Source: Blasia pusilla
Lineage: Eukaryota; Marchantiophyta; Marchantiopsida; Blasiales
Length of the DNA stretch: 64,000 bases
Assembly: GCA_050084515.1 (NCBI GenBank)
Contig: CM114271.1
Span: 38,192,001-38,256,000 of the forward strand
Reading direction: 5' to 3'
Positions 49,160 to 59,460 of the stretch are shown one piece after another. How positions within the stretch are numbered: the stretch's first letter is position 1; every line of letters starts with the position of its first letter. The notes under the pieces were generated by a model. The model saw only the letters and a program-made list of their open reading frames with translations, was not told where the DNA came from and ran no database searches. The translations under genes and the position numbers were made by a program.

Positions 49160-49390
49160 CTTCGGACTTTGTCTGTGGGTCTTCCATCCCTTGTGATGAG
49201 CTCGATGGCTACCGGGACGGTAGAGGCATCGGATGGGGGTAAGGAGAGTAGTATTTTGCATCCTTGGAGTAAATGGGATGTAATGGCTGGGCATGTGGAG
49301 TTGGTTGCTCATGCTGGTGGAGGAGTTATTTGCTCAGATGATGGTATAGCTAAGGGTGTACCATCTTGTGAGGGGGTTGCGTAGCAACCA

Positions 49391-50404
49391 ATGGCGTCGT
49401 CCTCTCCCTCTAGTGTGCCAGTGGAAGAGACTTGGGAGCCATTACTTGGGCCCAAGCTTACGGGAGATGAGAAACGACGCTTGACACAATTCCTACGTGC
49501 TTATAGGAGTTTTTTTGCCTTTAGCATGAAGGAGTTGGGTGCTTTTGTTGGGCCTGGTATACGGATTGATTTGGCTGGTGATATGCCAATCTTTCGTCGT
49601 CCCTACCGATATAGTGATATGGAGAGGGACCTGATTCAGAGTAGGACGTTGGACCTTTTGGAGGCTGGATTAGTGGAGTTGTCGCATGGAGAGTATGCAT
49701 CAGCCACAGTCATGCCTGCTAAAAAGGATGTGCATGGCAACTACACGGATAGACGGATGTGTGGAGATTACCGTCCTATCAATCGACAGACCAAGGCTGA
49801 TAGGTATGCCATGCCTACACCTGAGGAGATCTTTGATGTGGTGGGACATGCAAAGATTTTTTGTACTTTGGATCTTCGGGTAGGATACCATCAGTTGTCG
49901 ATTCGAGAGAGTGACAAGGCCAAGACAACATTTTGGGGTGTCAACTCTCATGGAAAGGATTGTTTGTACGAGTGGAAATTCTTACCCTTTGGGTTGAAGA
50001 ATGCACCTGCCGAGTTTCAGAGAGTGATGGACAGGATCCTAGCAGGGTTGGATTTTGTTCGGTGTAACATTGATGATATCTTGGTGTTCAGTAACACGGT
50101 GGAGGAGCATCAAATACATTTGCAGATTATGTTTGAGCGGTTGAAAGCTCATGGTCTATGTTTGCATCAAGGAAAGTGTAAGTTCTTCCATGAAGATGTT
50201 GAGTATTTGGGTCATGTGATCTATCTAGGTGGTTTGGGAGTTCAGCAAGCAAAGATGGAGGCTATTGCACTTATTCCTTGTCCGATAGATGTGAGTAGAG
50301 TTCAGGCATTCATGGGATTGGTAAACTACTATCGGAGGTATGTGAAGGGATTTAGTGCTATGGCAAAGCCTTTGAACCAATTTTTGAAATCAGATGAGGA
50401 GTGA
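49391..50404 (+). pseudogene. Element B reverse transcriptase
   Basis: 337-codon open frame, closing at a TGA (50402) just before RNase H. Blocks: LGPKLTGDEKRRLTQFLRAY, DMPIFRRPYRYSDMERD, ATVMPAKKDVHGNYTDRRMC, GDYRPINRQT, CTLDLRVGYHQLSIRE, FLPFGLKNAPAEFQRVM and the catalytic box CNIDDILVFS, in which the Tyr usual before xDD is Asn. GLVNYYRRYVKGFS follows. Gypsy type, same family as element D. The enzyme copies the RNA into DNA. Confidence 0.95.
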
Positions 50405-50962
50405 CACTGGGGAGATGATCACGAGAGAGCTTTTGTGGAGCTCAAGGCCCAGTTGGTTGCTGTGCCTATCTTGAGGAGACCTATCAGATGGCGCCCATTT
50501 CAGTTACACACTGATTGGAGTAGGTTGGGACTTCGAGCGGTGTTGACACAACATTATGATGAGCACATGGAGTTTGTGGTGGCCTATGCAAGTCGTTCGA
50601 ATAATGTAGCAGAGTTGCGCTACAGTTCATATGAGGGAGAGTGCTTGGCAGTAGTGTGGGCTATGGCACACTTTAGGTGTTACTTGTTTGGCACACAGTT
50701 TACCCTTGTTACTGATCACCAGCCGCTCAAGTGGTTGATGGAGTCTGACAAGCTTACAGGGAAGCTTGCACGGTGGGCTCTTATCTTACAGGAGTATGAC
50801 TTCCAGGTGGTACATAGACTTGGAGTTGCCAACCTTGATGCTGATGGGTTGAGTAGGAACCCATATACTAGCCAAGAGGATGCAACTGGGGCTAGATGGC
50901 ATGGCGAGGTGATGAGGAGATGGTGCCAGGTTTGCATGCATCTGCCTTTTTATGTTGGTTAG
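50405..50962 (+). pseudogene. Element B RNase H
   Basis: Same frame as RT. Contains ILRRPIRWRPFQLHTDWSR with an active-site Asp, the YSSYEGECLAVVWAMAHFR block with the Glu, TLVTDHQPLKWLM and the HRLGVANLDADGLSRN end. Removes the RNA strand during reverse transcription. It closes with a TAG at 50960; the following integrase is in other frames. Confidence 0.93.
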
Positions 50963-52360
50963 GGGTGGACTCTAGTATGGAGGACCACATGACATCTTAC
51001 TCTAGTCAGAGGGTAGATGGTCAGCCTTTAGATCCTAAGGTTGGAGATGGTGGTATGGATTAGCATGATATTCATGATGATGCGTTGGTGTTGGAGTTCC
51101 TACGGACCAGTAGGGTGCCAGGCATAGTGAGTGCCAAGGAACGAGACCGTGTTCTTCAACGTGCTAAGAGGTATGAATTGAGGAAACACATATTCTCTGT
51201 GTGTGGGAGGATGGTAGAGTACAAGTAGTTCCGCATTTGGCTCAGAGAGAGTGCATTGTGCGACATGCCCATGAGGAGTTGGGACATTTTGGGGTAAAGC
51301 GTACGTATAGCTTACTCCTTGGTCAGTATTGGTGGCGTGGCATGCATACTAAGGTGTAGCAGTTGGTGTCACGTTGTATGGTTTGTGACCGGGTGAGGGC
51401 ATCATTCAATGCCCCTACACCACAGTTACATCCCTTGCCTATTATGGGGTTGGGTTAGCGTTGGAGTGTGGACTTTGCGGCACCGTTACCGTTGATTGTA
51501 CGACATATCGATATGTGTTGGTGATGGTGGAGCACTTCTCCAAGGGGATTGAGTTGGTGGCATTACCTGACAAGGCAAGTGAGGGAATGGCGTATGCATT
51601 TCTTGATAGAGTGCTTAGTCATTTTGGTGCACCAACTGAAGTACTGACCGACCAGGGTACAAAGTTTCAAGGTGAGTTTTAGGTCTTGTGTAACAAGGCG
51701 TTGATTGATCATCGGACCACGTCTCGAGATCATTCAGAGGCGGATGGTTTGGCTGAGCATGTGGTTCAGACGGTGAAGAGGGCATTGCGCAAGTATGGCC
51801 TACAGAAGGTGCATCTTGGAGACTGGGATATTCAGTTGCCATGGTTAGCCATGGGGTATAGGTTCAGTCGCCAAGCATCCTTGGCTTCCTTCTCACCTTA
51901 TTTTTTGTTATCGGCCGAGATCCGGACTTGCGGCAGTAGTCGTTGGAAGTCTAGTGAGGTGGTGAAACTTGATGACCCAGAGATGTGGATGAGAGTGTGT
52001 TCTCAGCAGGCATAGCTCTTTCAGAGAGTTATGCCAACAGCCTTTGAGAATCTTGCCATTTCCCAACACAGGGATATATTGCGGTATGCAACCATTCGGG
52101 GTGGAGGTTATCGACCATCGATTTGTAGGTTCCATGTGGGGGACTATGTCTATTTGCAGCAGATTATACCAACAACGTTGGATGTGACGGCAGGCCGCAC
52201 TATTTTACGAGTGCGCGAGGTGTTAGCTTCTGGAGTTCTCATGTTGGAGGGTCGTGATGGAGTTTTTTGGAAGGACCATGTGCGTAATTGTGCACCATGT
52301 CATCTTCCAAATGTGGATGGTACTATTGACCCAAGCTTAGCCATGATACGTGCTAGCTTG
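50963..52360 (+). pseudogene. Element B integrase
   Basis: Linker ALVLEFLRTSRVPGIVSAKE (frame 1), zinc part RHAHEELGHFGVKRTYSLL with CMVCD (frame 3), core beginning WSVDFAAPLP, and from about 51490 frame 2: YRYVLVMVEHFSKGIELV, VLTDQGTKFQGEF and SEADGLAEHVVQTVKRA carry the second Asp and the Glu of the DDE triad. LPWLAMGYRFSRQASL and the C-terminal TILRVREVLASGVLMLEG region follow, close to element D. At least three shifts and several stops. Confidence 0.9.
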
Positions 52361-52363
52361 AGG

Positions 52364-52501
52364 TGCATGTTGTGTGGGTTTGCTGGTAACGCAACCCGTA
52401 TGTTGGTGTGTGATCGGTGTTCTAGGGGTTGACAAATGATGTGTTTGACTCCACGTATGGATGTTGTTCCTACTGGAAGGTAGGTTTGTCCTCGATGTAC
52501 T
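52364..52501 (+). pseudogene. PHD finger at the C-terminus of element B pol
   Basis: In frame with the integrase C-terminus: CMLCGFAG, then MLVCDRCSRG, a TGA at 52430, QMMCLTP, then PTGR, a TAG at 52481, VCPRC. Spacing C-x2-C-x11-C-x2-C-x4-(H>Q)-x2-C-x14-C-x2-C is that of a PHD finger. Both stops fall where PHD fingers have a conserved Trp, fitting TGG to TGA or TAG changes. In element D the Trp-His at the first site is intact. PHD fingers bind histone H3 tails, so this module could replace the chromodomain in choosing insertion sites. Confidence 0.82.
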
Positions 52502-52676
52502 TAGGAGAGGTAGATGACTTGATCTTTGCATGATATGGATTACAGATGTGCGACTAACGATGGGGCAACCTAGCACCCGACCTTCTGATTCGTGCATCCA
52601 AGAAGGTGTATAGCATGTAGTAGATGTATAGGACTACTTGGGAGTTAGAGGGACCTAACCGCCAGTTAGGGGGGCG
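52502..52676 (+). other. Element B 3' noncoding segment with polypurine-like tract
   Basis: Short noncoding stretch ending in gttaggggggcga at about 52664-52676, which aligns to the polypurine tract of element D. Confidence 0.55.
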
Positions 52677-52785
52677 AGTTGTGGTACACTTGTGTTTATG
52701 GATGCTCTCGTCTATGTTATGTATGTATGTGAGTATGGTATATCAGCGATGTATGTTGTATGACGATGTGGATTCGCAAGACAGT
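52677..52785 (+). repeat. Duplicate of the LTR right end, before the 3' LTR
   Basis: About 108 bp nearly identical to 53154-53259, so the 3' end reads: duplicate, 368-bp LTR body, LTR right end. Element D has a diverged equivalent at the same place. Confidence 0.85.
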
Positions 52786-53259
52786 TGTCATGACCATACG
52801 GATTATGTCGTTGAGTATAGTGTGCTGGTAGAGGCCATATCTTATGTAGGGCCGTAGTGTCCAGGTAGAGATGTGGTTTCATACATAGGGTTGGGGGTTA
52901 CTCAGTTGAGGGTGACTTTTCCAGTAGGGCCCGCTCTTAGGTTGGAGTATATAGTGTGGAGTGCACTCAAAGAACAGTTAGTTCTTTGAGTTGAGCCTGT
53001 TGCGTTGGGAGTTAGCCTTGGTAGTGAGTAGAGCTCTTGGCTGTGGTGGTTCCCGCAAGCTTCGACCTGGATTCTACCATCCTGGAGTGGGTTTGGCTCG
53101 ATTTTATGTGATTCTATACGTGTTGTATGATAGTAGGTCTTTCACGGATTTCAGTTGTGGTACACTTGTGTTTGTGGATGCTCTCGTCTATGTTATGTAT
53201 GTATATGAGTATGGTATGTCAGCGATGTATGTTGTATGACGATGTGGATTCGCACGACA
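52786..53259 (+). repeat. Element B 3' LTR (474 bp)
   Basis: Starts tgtcatgacc and ends gcacgaca, followed by the target duplicate actt. The first 368 bp match the 5' LTR. The last 106 bp match 52677-52785. Confidence 0.85.
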
Positions 53260-53920
53260 ACTTAGCCACAGAGCGCAATGTTGGTGCACCTTGACCGTGC
53301 ATGCTCCACCAATCAAAGGGGTCAAGTGAATCAACAACTTCCCTACCAAATTCATCCAAAAATATTTCCTGATGGTTCACAATGTTGCCCAACTCTTGCA
53401 AGCAAGTAGCCACATAAGAATTAGCCTCTATGACATTGAGGTCATGCACCCTCATTGCATAAAGTTTCAGATATTGTTTGAAATCTCTCATGCACTCAGT
53501 ATTTGAAGTAACGTCTTGAACACTTTCAAGAAGATTGTGAGGGGCGAAAATGTAGCCTATTGCCCACCGCCTATAAATAACATCGACCATATCTATAGCT
53601 CTAGACATTGTGACAAAATAACCGCGACGTCTTCCACCCATACTAGGCCATGGAGTTACTGGAAAAGAACAAGTCTCTTCCATTATCTCAAAAATACGGC
53701 GATAAATACGCCCCGTTGTTGCTTTATGACCATCACACTCGAGACTGTCACTCGGTGGTATGTCCGTAATCCCAGCAAACTTTTGTACAACATAAATAAT
53801 ATTTCCTATTTTTTGTGAACTTATTTGTAATGGAGTTGTCTCTTCCACTTCACTCAAAGGTCTCACTTGCCTTCTTTGTCTATTTCCCACTAGTACCCTG
53901 TTTCGGAGATCCCGTTGCAT
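53260..53920 (-). pseudogene. hAT transposase, central part
   Basis: Minus-strand frame ending DPFDWWSMHGQGAPTLRSVAK, the segment that directly precedes the hATC signature now at 44945-45160. Upstream it contains the AIDMVDVIYRRWAIGYIFAPHN stretch typical of plant hAT transposases. The N-terminal part (zinc finger, catalytic start) is cut off by repeat C copy 2 at 53923. The last residues of the open frame (after VAK) are LTR sequence of element B, not transposase. Confidence 0.9.
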
Positions 53921-53922
53921 GT

Positions 53923-55164
53923 TGTCGTGTCGAGAGCCTTTCTTCGAGTAAGGGCAAGCCTTCTAGCTGCGGTAGATATGGCCGATGCAAGGTAAACTCT
54001 TTATGTATACTCTCCATTCTCTTACGACACGTATCACAAATGGAAGTGCCGAGGCGATCACTTCTTCGTAACATCGGACCCCAAAATTCCGAACTAAAAA
54101 GTTCCTATAAACTACTTTACGCTTGCACACGAGGAAGATAGCACAACTAGTGTTAAACCCTACTTAAGCAGCCCTATGGACATCCATGGATCGCTATATA
54201 AGGACATACAAAATACAATCCCATATCCTTCCATATATGACGATAGGAAGAATCACCGGAGTTGGAGATTGCATGACCTGGTTCATGAACGCCTCCCCAA
54301 AGTGATAAACTAAATAGCGAGTGAACCATTGCCTATCTACAAAGAGTACCTTGACATGATAAGGATTGAGGAAAGGAAAATCGGGCACAACTTGTGCTCC
54401 ACCCCAATCCATGTTTGGAAGACATTCTCTACTATCCTCAAGAATGGGCTTTGGCGGAATTATTCTCCCAAGAAGGATAATCTACTCTCATTGGGGGCCA
54501 AGACAATAACAAGCCAATACATTCATTATTTTAATATGACTAAACTCCTCTAAGATGACAAGCCTCTCATCTCCACACACACCACACTCTAGGAACCTCT
54601 TCAGGAATAGACCATGATCAAGTTACTCTCCCAAGAGGGATGATCCACTCTCATTGGAAGAGCAAGCAATCCCAAAACTATACACTCAAGAGTGATACGA
54701 GAGACTCAAGATGTGAAATAGAAGGTGATGAACCCTTGAAGGTCCCTCCTCTTTATATACTCACAAGAAAACCACAAGAGTACGAAATGGAGCTAATCTT
54801 ATCTTGTGCCACATGGCTTCCTCTCAAGATTTATCCAATCACATTTTGGCACAAGTAGATTTCTTTTTATCTCTTCCAAAATATCTTCTTTTACCCACTT
54901 GATATTTTCCAAATTATCCCAATTAACCTAGCCACCAACCAAGACTACTTTTGCTTTTCATTAAAGCACCAAGCTCACTACTTTACTTTTATAAAGTCAT
55001 CTTTTATTTATTACCTTTTTTCCTAAAGTTGGGCCCGCATAAAAGAGACACCATAAAGAGGTTTAAACATGGGAATTTTTTTTTCCTAAGCTAATTTACT
55101 TAATACTTATAAAATTCTATCTAATACTTAATGAGGAAGGAGTTTACACACTGGCTTTACGACA
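53923..55164 (+). repeat. LTR-like repeat C, copy 2 (about 1.24 kb)
   Basis: Begins tgtcgtgtcgagagcc and ends ttacgaca, aligning along its length to copy 1 at 25074-26356. The flanking 5-mers (catgt, acgca) do not match. It separates the hAT fragment from the second methyltransferase fragment. Confidence 0.65.
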
Positions 55165-55445
55165 ACGCACCTGATGTGCACTCGTCACCATGCGAGACCT
55201 TGAATCGCCCAAAATCGGCACATTCTCCATAATGTATGATGGAGAATGGAACTGAGGCTCTTGTAAGTGTCGCAAGATCCGCATCATCTCCCAAAACAAC
55301 CTGAACCGAGAGTCAGCTAACCCGCTACCTCGTCCAACACTTGATTGGCCCTGACACGACCAACCTGCAATAACCAAGTCTATGGTCCCTACCCGCTGCA
55401 AGTCTTGCGCCCCTAGCAATGAAATGTCCCTCAGTAGGGAACTCC
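55165..55445 (-). pseudogene. Second, diverged DNA methyltransferase fragment
   Basis: Minus-strand reading LLGAQDLQRVGTIDLVIAGW, then SCQGQSSVGRGSGLADSR, FRLFWEMMRILRHL and YIMENVPILGDSRSRM corresponds to motifs IV to VI of the methylase in element B, with many substitutions. The catalytic Cys is kept but the Pro before it is Ser. It ends at the border of repeat C copy 2. It shows the domain occurs in more than one element copy and is not a one-off capture in B. Confidence 0.88.
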
Positions 55446-56439
55446 ATCAATCCAACCATCCTTTACTCTCACCGGCCACATTTTTTTGTCTAAGTTATCC
55501 TTATTCTAGTTCTGGTCTGGCTACGAGACGCTCATGACTTACACAAAAAGCAATATGCTTCTTGTTGGGGCTGACTCCATTTGGAACTTTGTGTACAAAA
55601 TAGACTACCTAGTGCACTTTACAAAGTTTCATCCTCTACATAGTGGAAGGAGTTTTTTTACAATAACCTGTCATTTCACGTTGCCTTTAGATCTGAATAA
55701 GAGATGTTGTTCATAAAGTCTTATTCTATTGTTGATGAGATTAAGAAGCATGTTGTAGCCAATTTATGGAGTGAAGTTCATGTTGGAGAAATTGTATTCA
55801 AAGTCCTCGATCTCATCCAACCATTTCTACACTTGGACATAACACCAGATATATACTATGTAGAGCAAGATCAAGTTGGTGCTCCAAGCTTGAAGATCAA
55901 TTTCATTCCCCTAGACCGCAACTTGGATTTTGAGAAGCGCAACTCTTTTTGGGATATCCGATCTCAATACCTACAAGCATGGCCCTACCAACCACAATCC
56001 GCATATCTACATAGCGAAAATTACTCCAACTATAGTCATCGCCTTTTGTACTCTAGCACCTCAAAAAAGACTAGCTACATGCTATGAGGATATTGTGTGC
56101 TATGCACATAACCTTGTCCACATGACCCTTACTTTCAAATCTTAGGTTGTCATAACAATGTATTAAAATTTTGATGTTCTGTTGTACGTACTTGCTATTC
56201 TCTCCTCCTCTCTTTTCTAGGATTGTATATGAAGTTGAGGTTCTCTCCTCACCATCTATTTCTTAGATCCTGTTTCCACAAGTACTTTGCTATGCAACAT
56301 GAATTCATTGCTCCAAATAAGGTCAAGCAATAAAATGACTTCTTGTTGTTTGCATTTACTACTTGTGTTTTTGCATATTTATTAACTCTCTAGGCATACA
56401 ACTCCTTCTCCGAAGTTGGTTCGACACATTGCAAGTGTC
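55446..56439 (+). other. Coding-like stretch, not recognised
   Basis: Plus-strand frames at 55534-55716 and 55704-56087 have protein-like composition and are adjacent in different frames. The piece MLLVGADSIWNFVYKIDYLV and the region to 56087 match no family I can name. Possibly part of the same decayed element as the RT-family C-terminus that follows. Confidence 0.25.
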
Positions 56440-57066
56440 GCCGGAGCCTGGATCCACTTGGTGTGCATTTGGCACGCTGTCCAGTTGGGGGTGAGAGGAT
56501 AGCCACTCATGATGCAGTGCGGGATATCATGTTCAATATTGCTTGGGAGAATGGCTTCCATGTGCAGAGAGAGAGGCACTACTCCATGCGGGATTCCCTT
56601 ATTCGAGCTGATCTTTACATGACACGAGAGGCTGAGGTGGTGGTGGCAGACGTGGTAGTTGCAGATCCTATGCGGGAGGCAGTGCGAGCCCAAGTGATGG
56701 CCCAAGGGTGAATGCTACAAGGAGCGGCGGCGGTGAAGAAGACACATATCTACAGTCGACTTCATGAGGGACACATCTTCATCCCCCTGGCGATAGAGAT
56801 GTATGGGGCTATGGGGGAGAGGTTTGACTCATTCCTTACGGACTGCGCCCATCATCTCCAATCAAGAAATGGGTTGTCCTTAGCTACTGCGATTCTCTAT
56901 TGTAGGTAGCGGGTCTCCATAGCGTTGCAACGCGCCCAGGCTAATGGGCTTTTGCGGCGGGCTCAGGCTGTGGGAGACGCCGGCGCCAGAGGCCCACTTA
57001 GTAGTAGTCATAACTCTCTTGTTGTTGCTGATATTGTCTCTGTTGTTGGTGAGTTTCGTCGTTAGG
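56440..57066 (+). pseudogene. C-terminal region of a reverse-transcriptase-family (LINE-like) protein
   Basis: One frame with a TGA at 56709 and a TAG at 56907. Pattern: DPLGVHLARCPVGGERIATH, HDAVRD, ADLYMT, VVADVVVADP, a Lys/Tyr-poor helix, FIPLAIEMYGAMGERF. The order DPLG, C-GG, H-xx-RD, AD, V-D-P, F-P-x-A-x-E-x-G is the conserved tail found in many eukaryotic non-LTR-like RT proteins, probably a nuclease-type domain. No RT domain lies upstream in recognisable form. Its 3' tail (to about 57180) recurs at 59318-59460. Confidence 0.6.
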
Positions 57067-58517
57067 GGGGGAATGCCCTCTTCTTCCTTTTCTGGTCTTG
57101 TTGTGGCCTTCAGGTTTTGACTCTTTGAGTCCCCCTCTTTTGTACTTCCGATGGGTTTTCCATCACACGTTTTTATCGAAGTGCATCATTTCTCCCTCCG
57201 AAACAATTTCATATTGTTTCTTGTTCTTACGTGTTTGATTTTATACCAACGCATACTCTACTTATGTATTTCATTGCCTTATTGTACTATACTGAAGAAG
57301 AAGTGTGTTGCATCGTCTATAAGTAGCGACTATCGAACACCGGTGAACCATTATGGAGATATAACTACCAAGAGATGCAAATAGGAGCCTTCAGGCAGGG
57401 CCTGTTGTTCCGCTAGCCATAAAGAGTCTGATGGGTGTAATGAGGCAACAATCCCGCTTGCTGTAATTTAAGTAGCCATTGTAAAAATTGAGGCTATGCA
57501 AACTTAGCTCAGCAAGTGCAAATCCCGTGATGCTATTTTGAGGGGCATTCTTACACACCTTAGCGAAAATGAGCGAGACCATGTCCAAACTGTCTTGAGC
57601 CTTAAAGAGAAGATTCACTGTATATCTGACTGGCTTACTACATTCACCAAGTACTGCGGCAACAAATATGCTGACGACGAGCAACTTGTTGCCGATCTCA
57701 TGGATGTGAAGTGTATTTTTTTTACTTTTGAACTAGCTACGTTGTTCAGCAATAGTCTATATAGTACATGTTAGGCTATGTGACTCACTCATTTTTTACT
57801 CAATGTGACACTGCATTCCGAAGCCGTGCATTCCATTTATGAGCATCTTCAGAGGTGACATGTATTGTTGTTACCAACTAATCTTTTTTCAACCCGCCCA
57901 TACAAAAAGATGTTCTTAAGTATTGTGGATTCTTTTGATATTACCATTGCTATGTTGTGGTTTTTATTTACTATGTTGCAAGTCTACTTCCATGTCTTCT
58001 TTATCAATCCACCATATTCCTAGGTATGCTTTGCTATATTCTGATTACAATAATGCCCTTTACCACATTCAATCAATGTTCGCGGTTCCTTCACTTTTTG
58101 TAATCTCTATGTCGACAACAGCCAAATACATTTTCATAACGAAAATTTTAATGCTCCCATCGTTATCTAAGCCACTATACTTCAGAGGAACTTACTTTAC
58201 CAATTCATTATGTTCAATTATTGTAAAATTATGTGCCAAAGGTGTGGGTCTTTTGTATAATTGATTCGTACAACATTCAGGTGCCAAGCATATCAACTAA
58301 CTAAACCATGACTTAGATATTTTAATCGGCGTTCCAAGTTGTCAATCTCATCATAAGTGTTCTTAGACACCACAAATTGAGACGATGTTATACCAATTGT
58401 TACGCCTTGTCTACGAGCCTGCAACCATTTGATCAACTTATATCATACAAAAATTATTTCCACAATACATATCTACTATTCCTGTCTATTACATTAATTT
58501 GTCAACTTCATTTGCAT
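57067..58517. other. Mostly unassigned; one protein-like frame at 57490-57716
   Basis: The first 110 bp is the tail of the RT-family element. The frame at about 57490-57716 on the plus strand (SRDAILRGILTHLSENERDH, then VQTVLSLKEK and CISDWLTTFTKYCGNKYADD) has convincing protein composition and ends at a possible splice donor (gatgtgaag|tgtat is weak). I do not recognise it. The remainder is AT-rich with no gene seen. Confidence 0.3.
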
Positions 58518-59166
58518 TGTCACGTCTGCTAGGATAGATCGACGAGATCTAGTAGAGCTTCTTTGGAGATTTTAGAGGACAAGCTCAAGAGGTTGAGGAT
58601 AACCTACTGAAGCCACGTGTGACTTGCAAGAGCAGGTTTTCCCTTCGTTTTGGCTCATTTGAAGCCATATTGAGAAAACTTACTATTTCAAAGTTACCAT
58701 TTTTGGTATAGTTGACTTTCCACTTTGGGAAGTGGCCCTTGACCCACTACAGCAAGTCAAGAGCCAAGGAGATGACCTTCAAGCATAGGTTACCGTGGAG
58801 AGGCTAGGACTTGGGAGAGGGAAGGGGGTATATCTCCAAGAGAGAGAGCTTGAGAGCTTATTCTCTCTTTGTTGAACCTCTTGGCACGAGGCGGCCGAGC
58901 TATGATCCTCCGTGCCTTGTGTGTGTAATCCAAGCCTCTCATTAGGAGAGTGGGTTTGGTTTGACATGAGAGAGAATGTATACCATGGAGAGCTTGGTGT
59001 GAGACCTTGTTGTTATGATGGAGAGATTTGATCAATTTATTAGAGATATTTTGGTACTTATCGTCTCGTTGTGTGTATTCCGTGAGTTAGCATGGGATCC
59101 TGTATGTTTGTGTGTATGTTTGGTTACAACGATGTATGTTGTATAGCAATGTGTATGCGTACGACA
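58518..59166 (+). repeat. LTR E, probably solo (about 649 bp)
   Basis: Starts tgtcacgtct and ends gcgtacgaca. Its left part matches the element D LTR (35494-35600, reversed), and its right part matches the segment before it in D and the fragment at 26357-26604. No pol sequence is attached. The flanking 5-mers (tgcat, acacg) differ, so no target duplication is visible. Confidence 0.65.
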
Positions 59167-59317
59167 ACACGTCTAATCTTATGACATATACAGAATATTA
59201 ACTATCCATTTTAAGGTTTTCACTGCAATAAGGCAACATTTTACTACAATCATCATAATTTTTTCATCTACCTAACCTATCTACATATGTTCCTCAAATA
59301 ATGGGGCCTCACACTTG

Positions 59318-59460
59318 TTGGTGAGTTTGGTCGTTAGGGGGGGGGAGGCCCCTTGCTGTCTTTTCACGACCGATTTTGGCCCGCAGGTTTTTTGGCTCTC
59401 TATGCCCCCTTCCTTTGTATCCCGATGGGTTTTCCATCCAAGTTTCTATTAAAATTTATA
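59318..59460 (+). repeat. Second copy of the RT-family element 3' tail
   Basis: gttggtgagtttggtcgtta, a G run, then a region ending cccgatgggttttccatc, matching 57044-57175. No coding part is attached, as expected of a 5'-truncated non-LTR insertion. Confidence 0.6.

Larger units (their letters stand above)
45167..53259 (+). mobile_element. Element B: gypsy retrotransposon encoding a DNA methyltransferase and a PHD finger
   Basis: 8093 bp, inserted in a hAT transposase gene. The ends begin tgtcatgacc and finish gcacgaca (tgtc/gaca inverted), flanked by actt on both sides (45163-45166 and 53260-53263). Removing the insert with one copy of actt restores the hAT reading frame. Order: LTR, gag with two zinc knuckles, protease, cytosine-5 methyltransferase, RT, RNase H, integrase, PHD finger, short duplicated LTR end, LTR. 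From 46739 to 50960 protease, methyltransferase, RT and RNase H share one frame, interrupted only by TAG and TGA codons. The integrase has a few frame shifts. Decayed but relatively young in structure. Confidence 0.92.
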
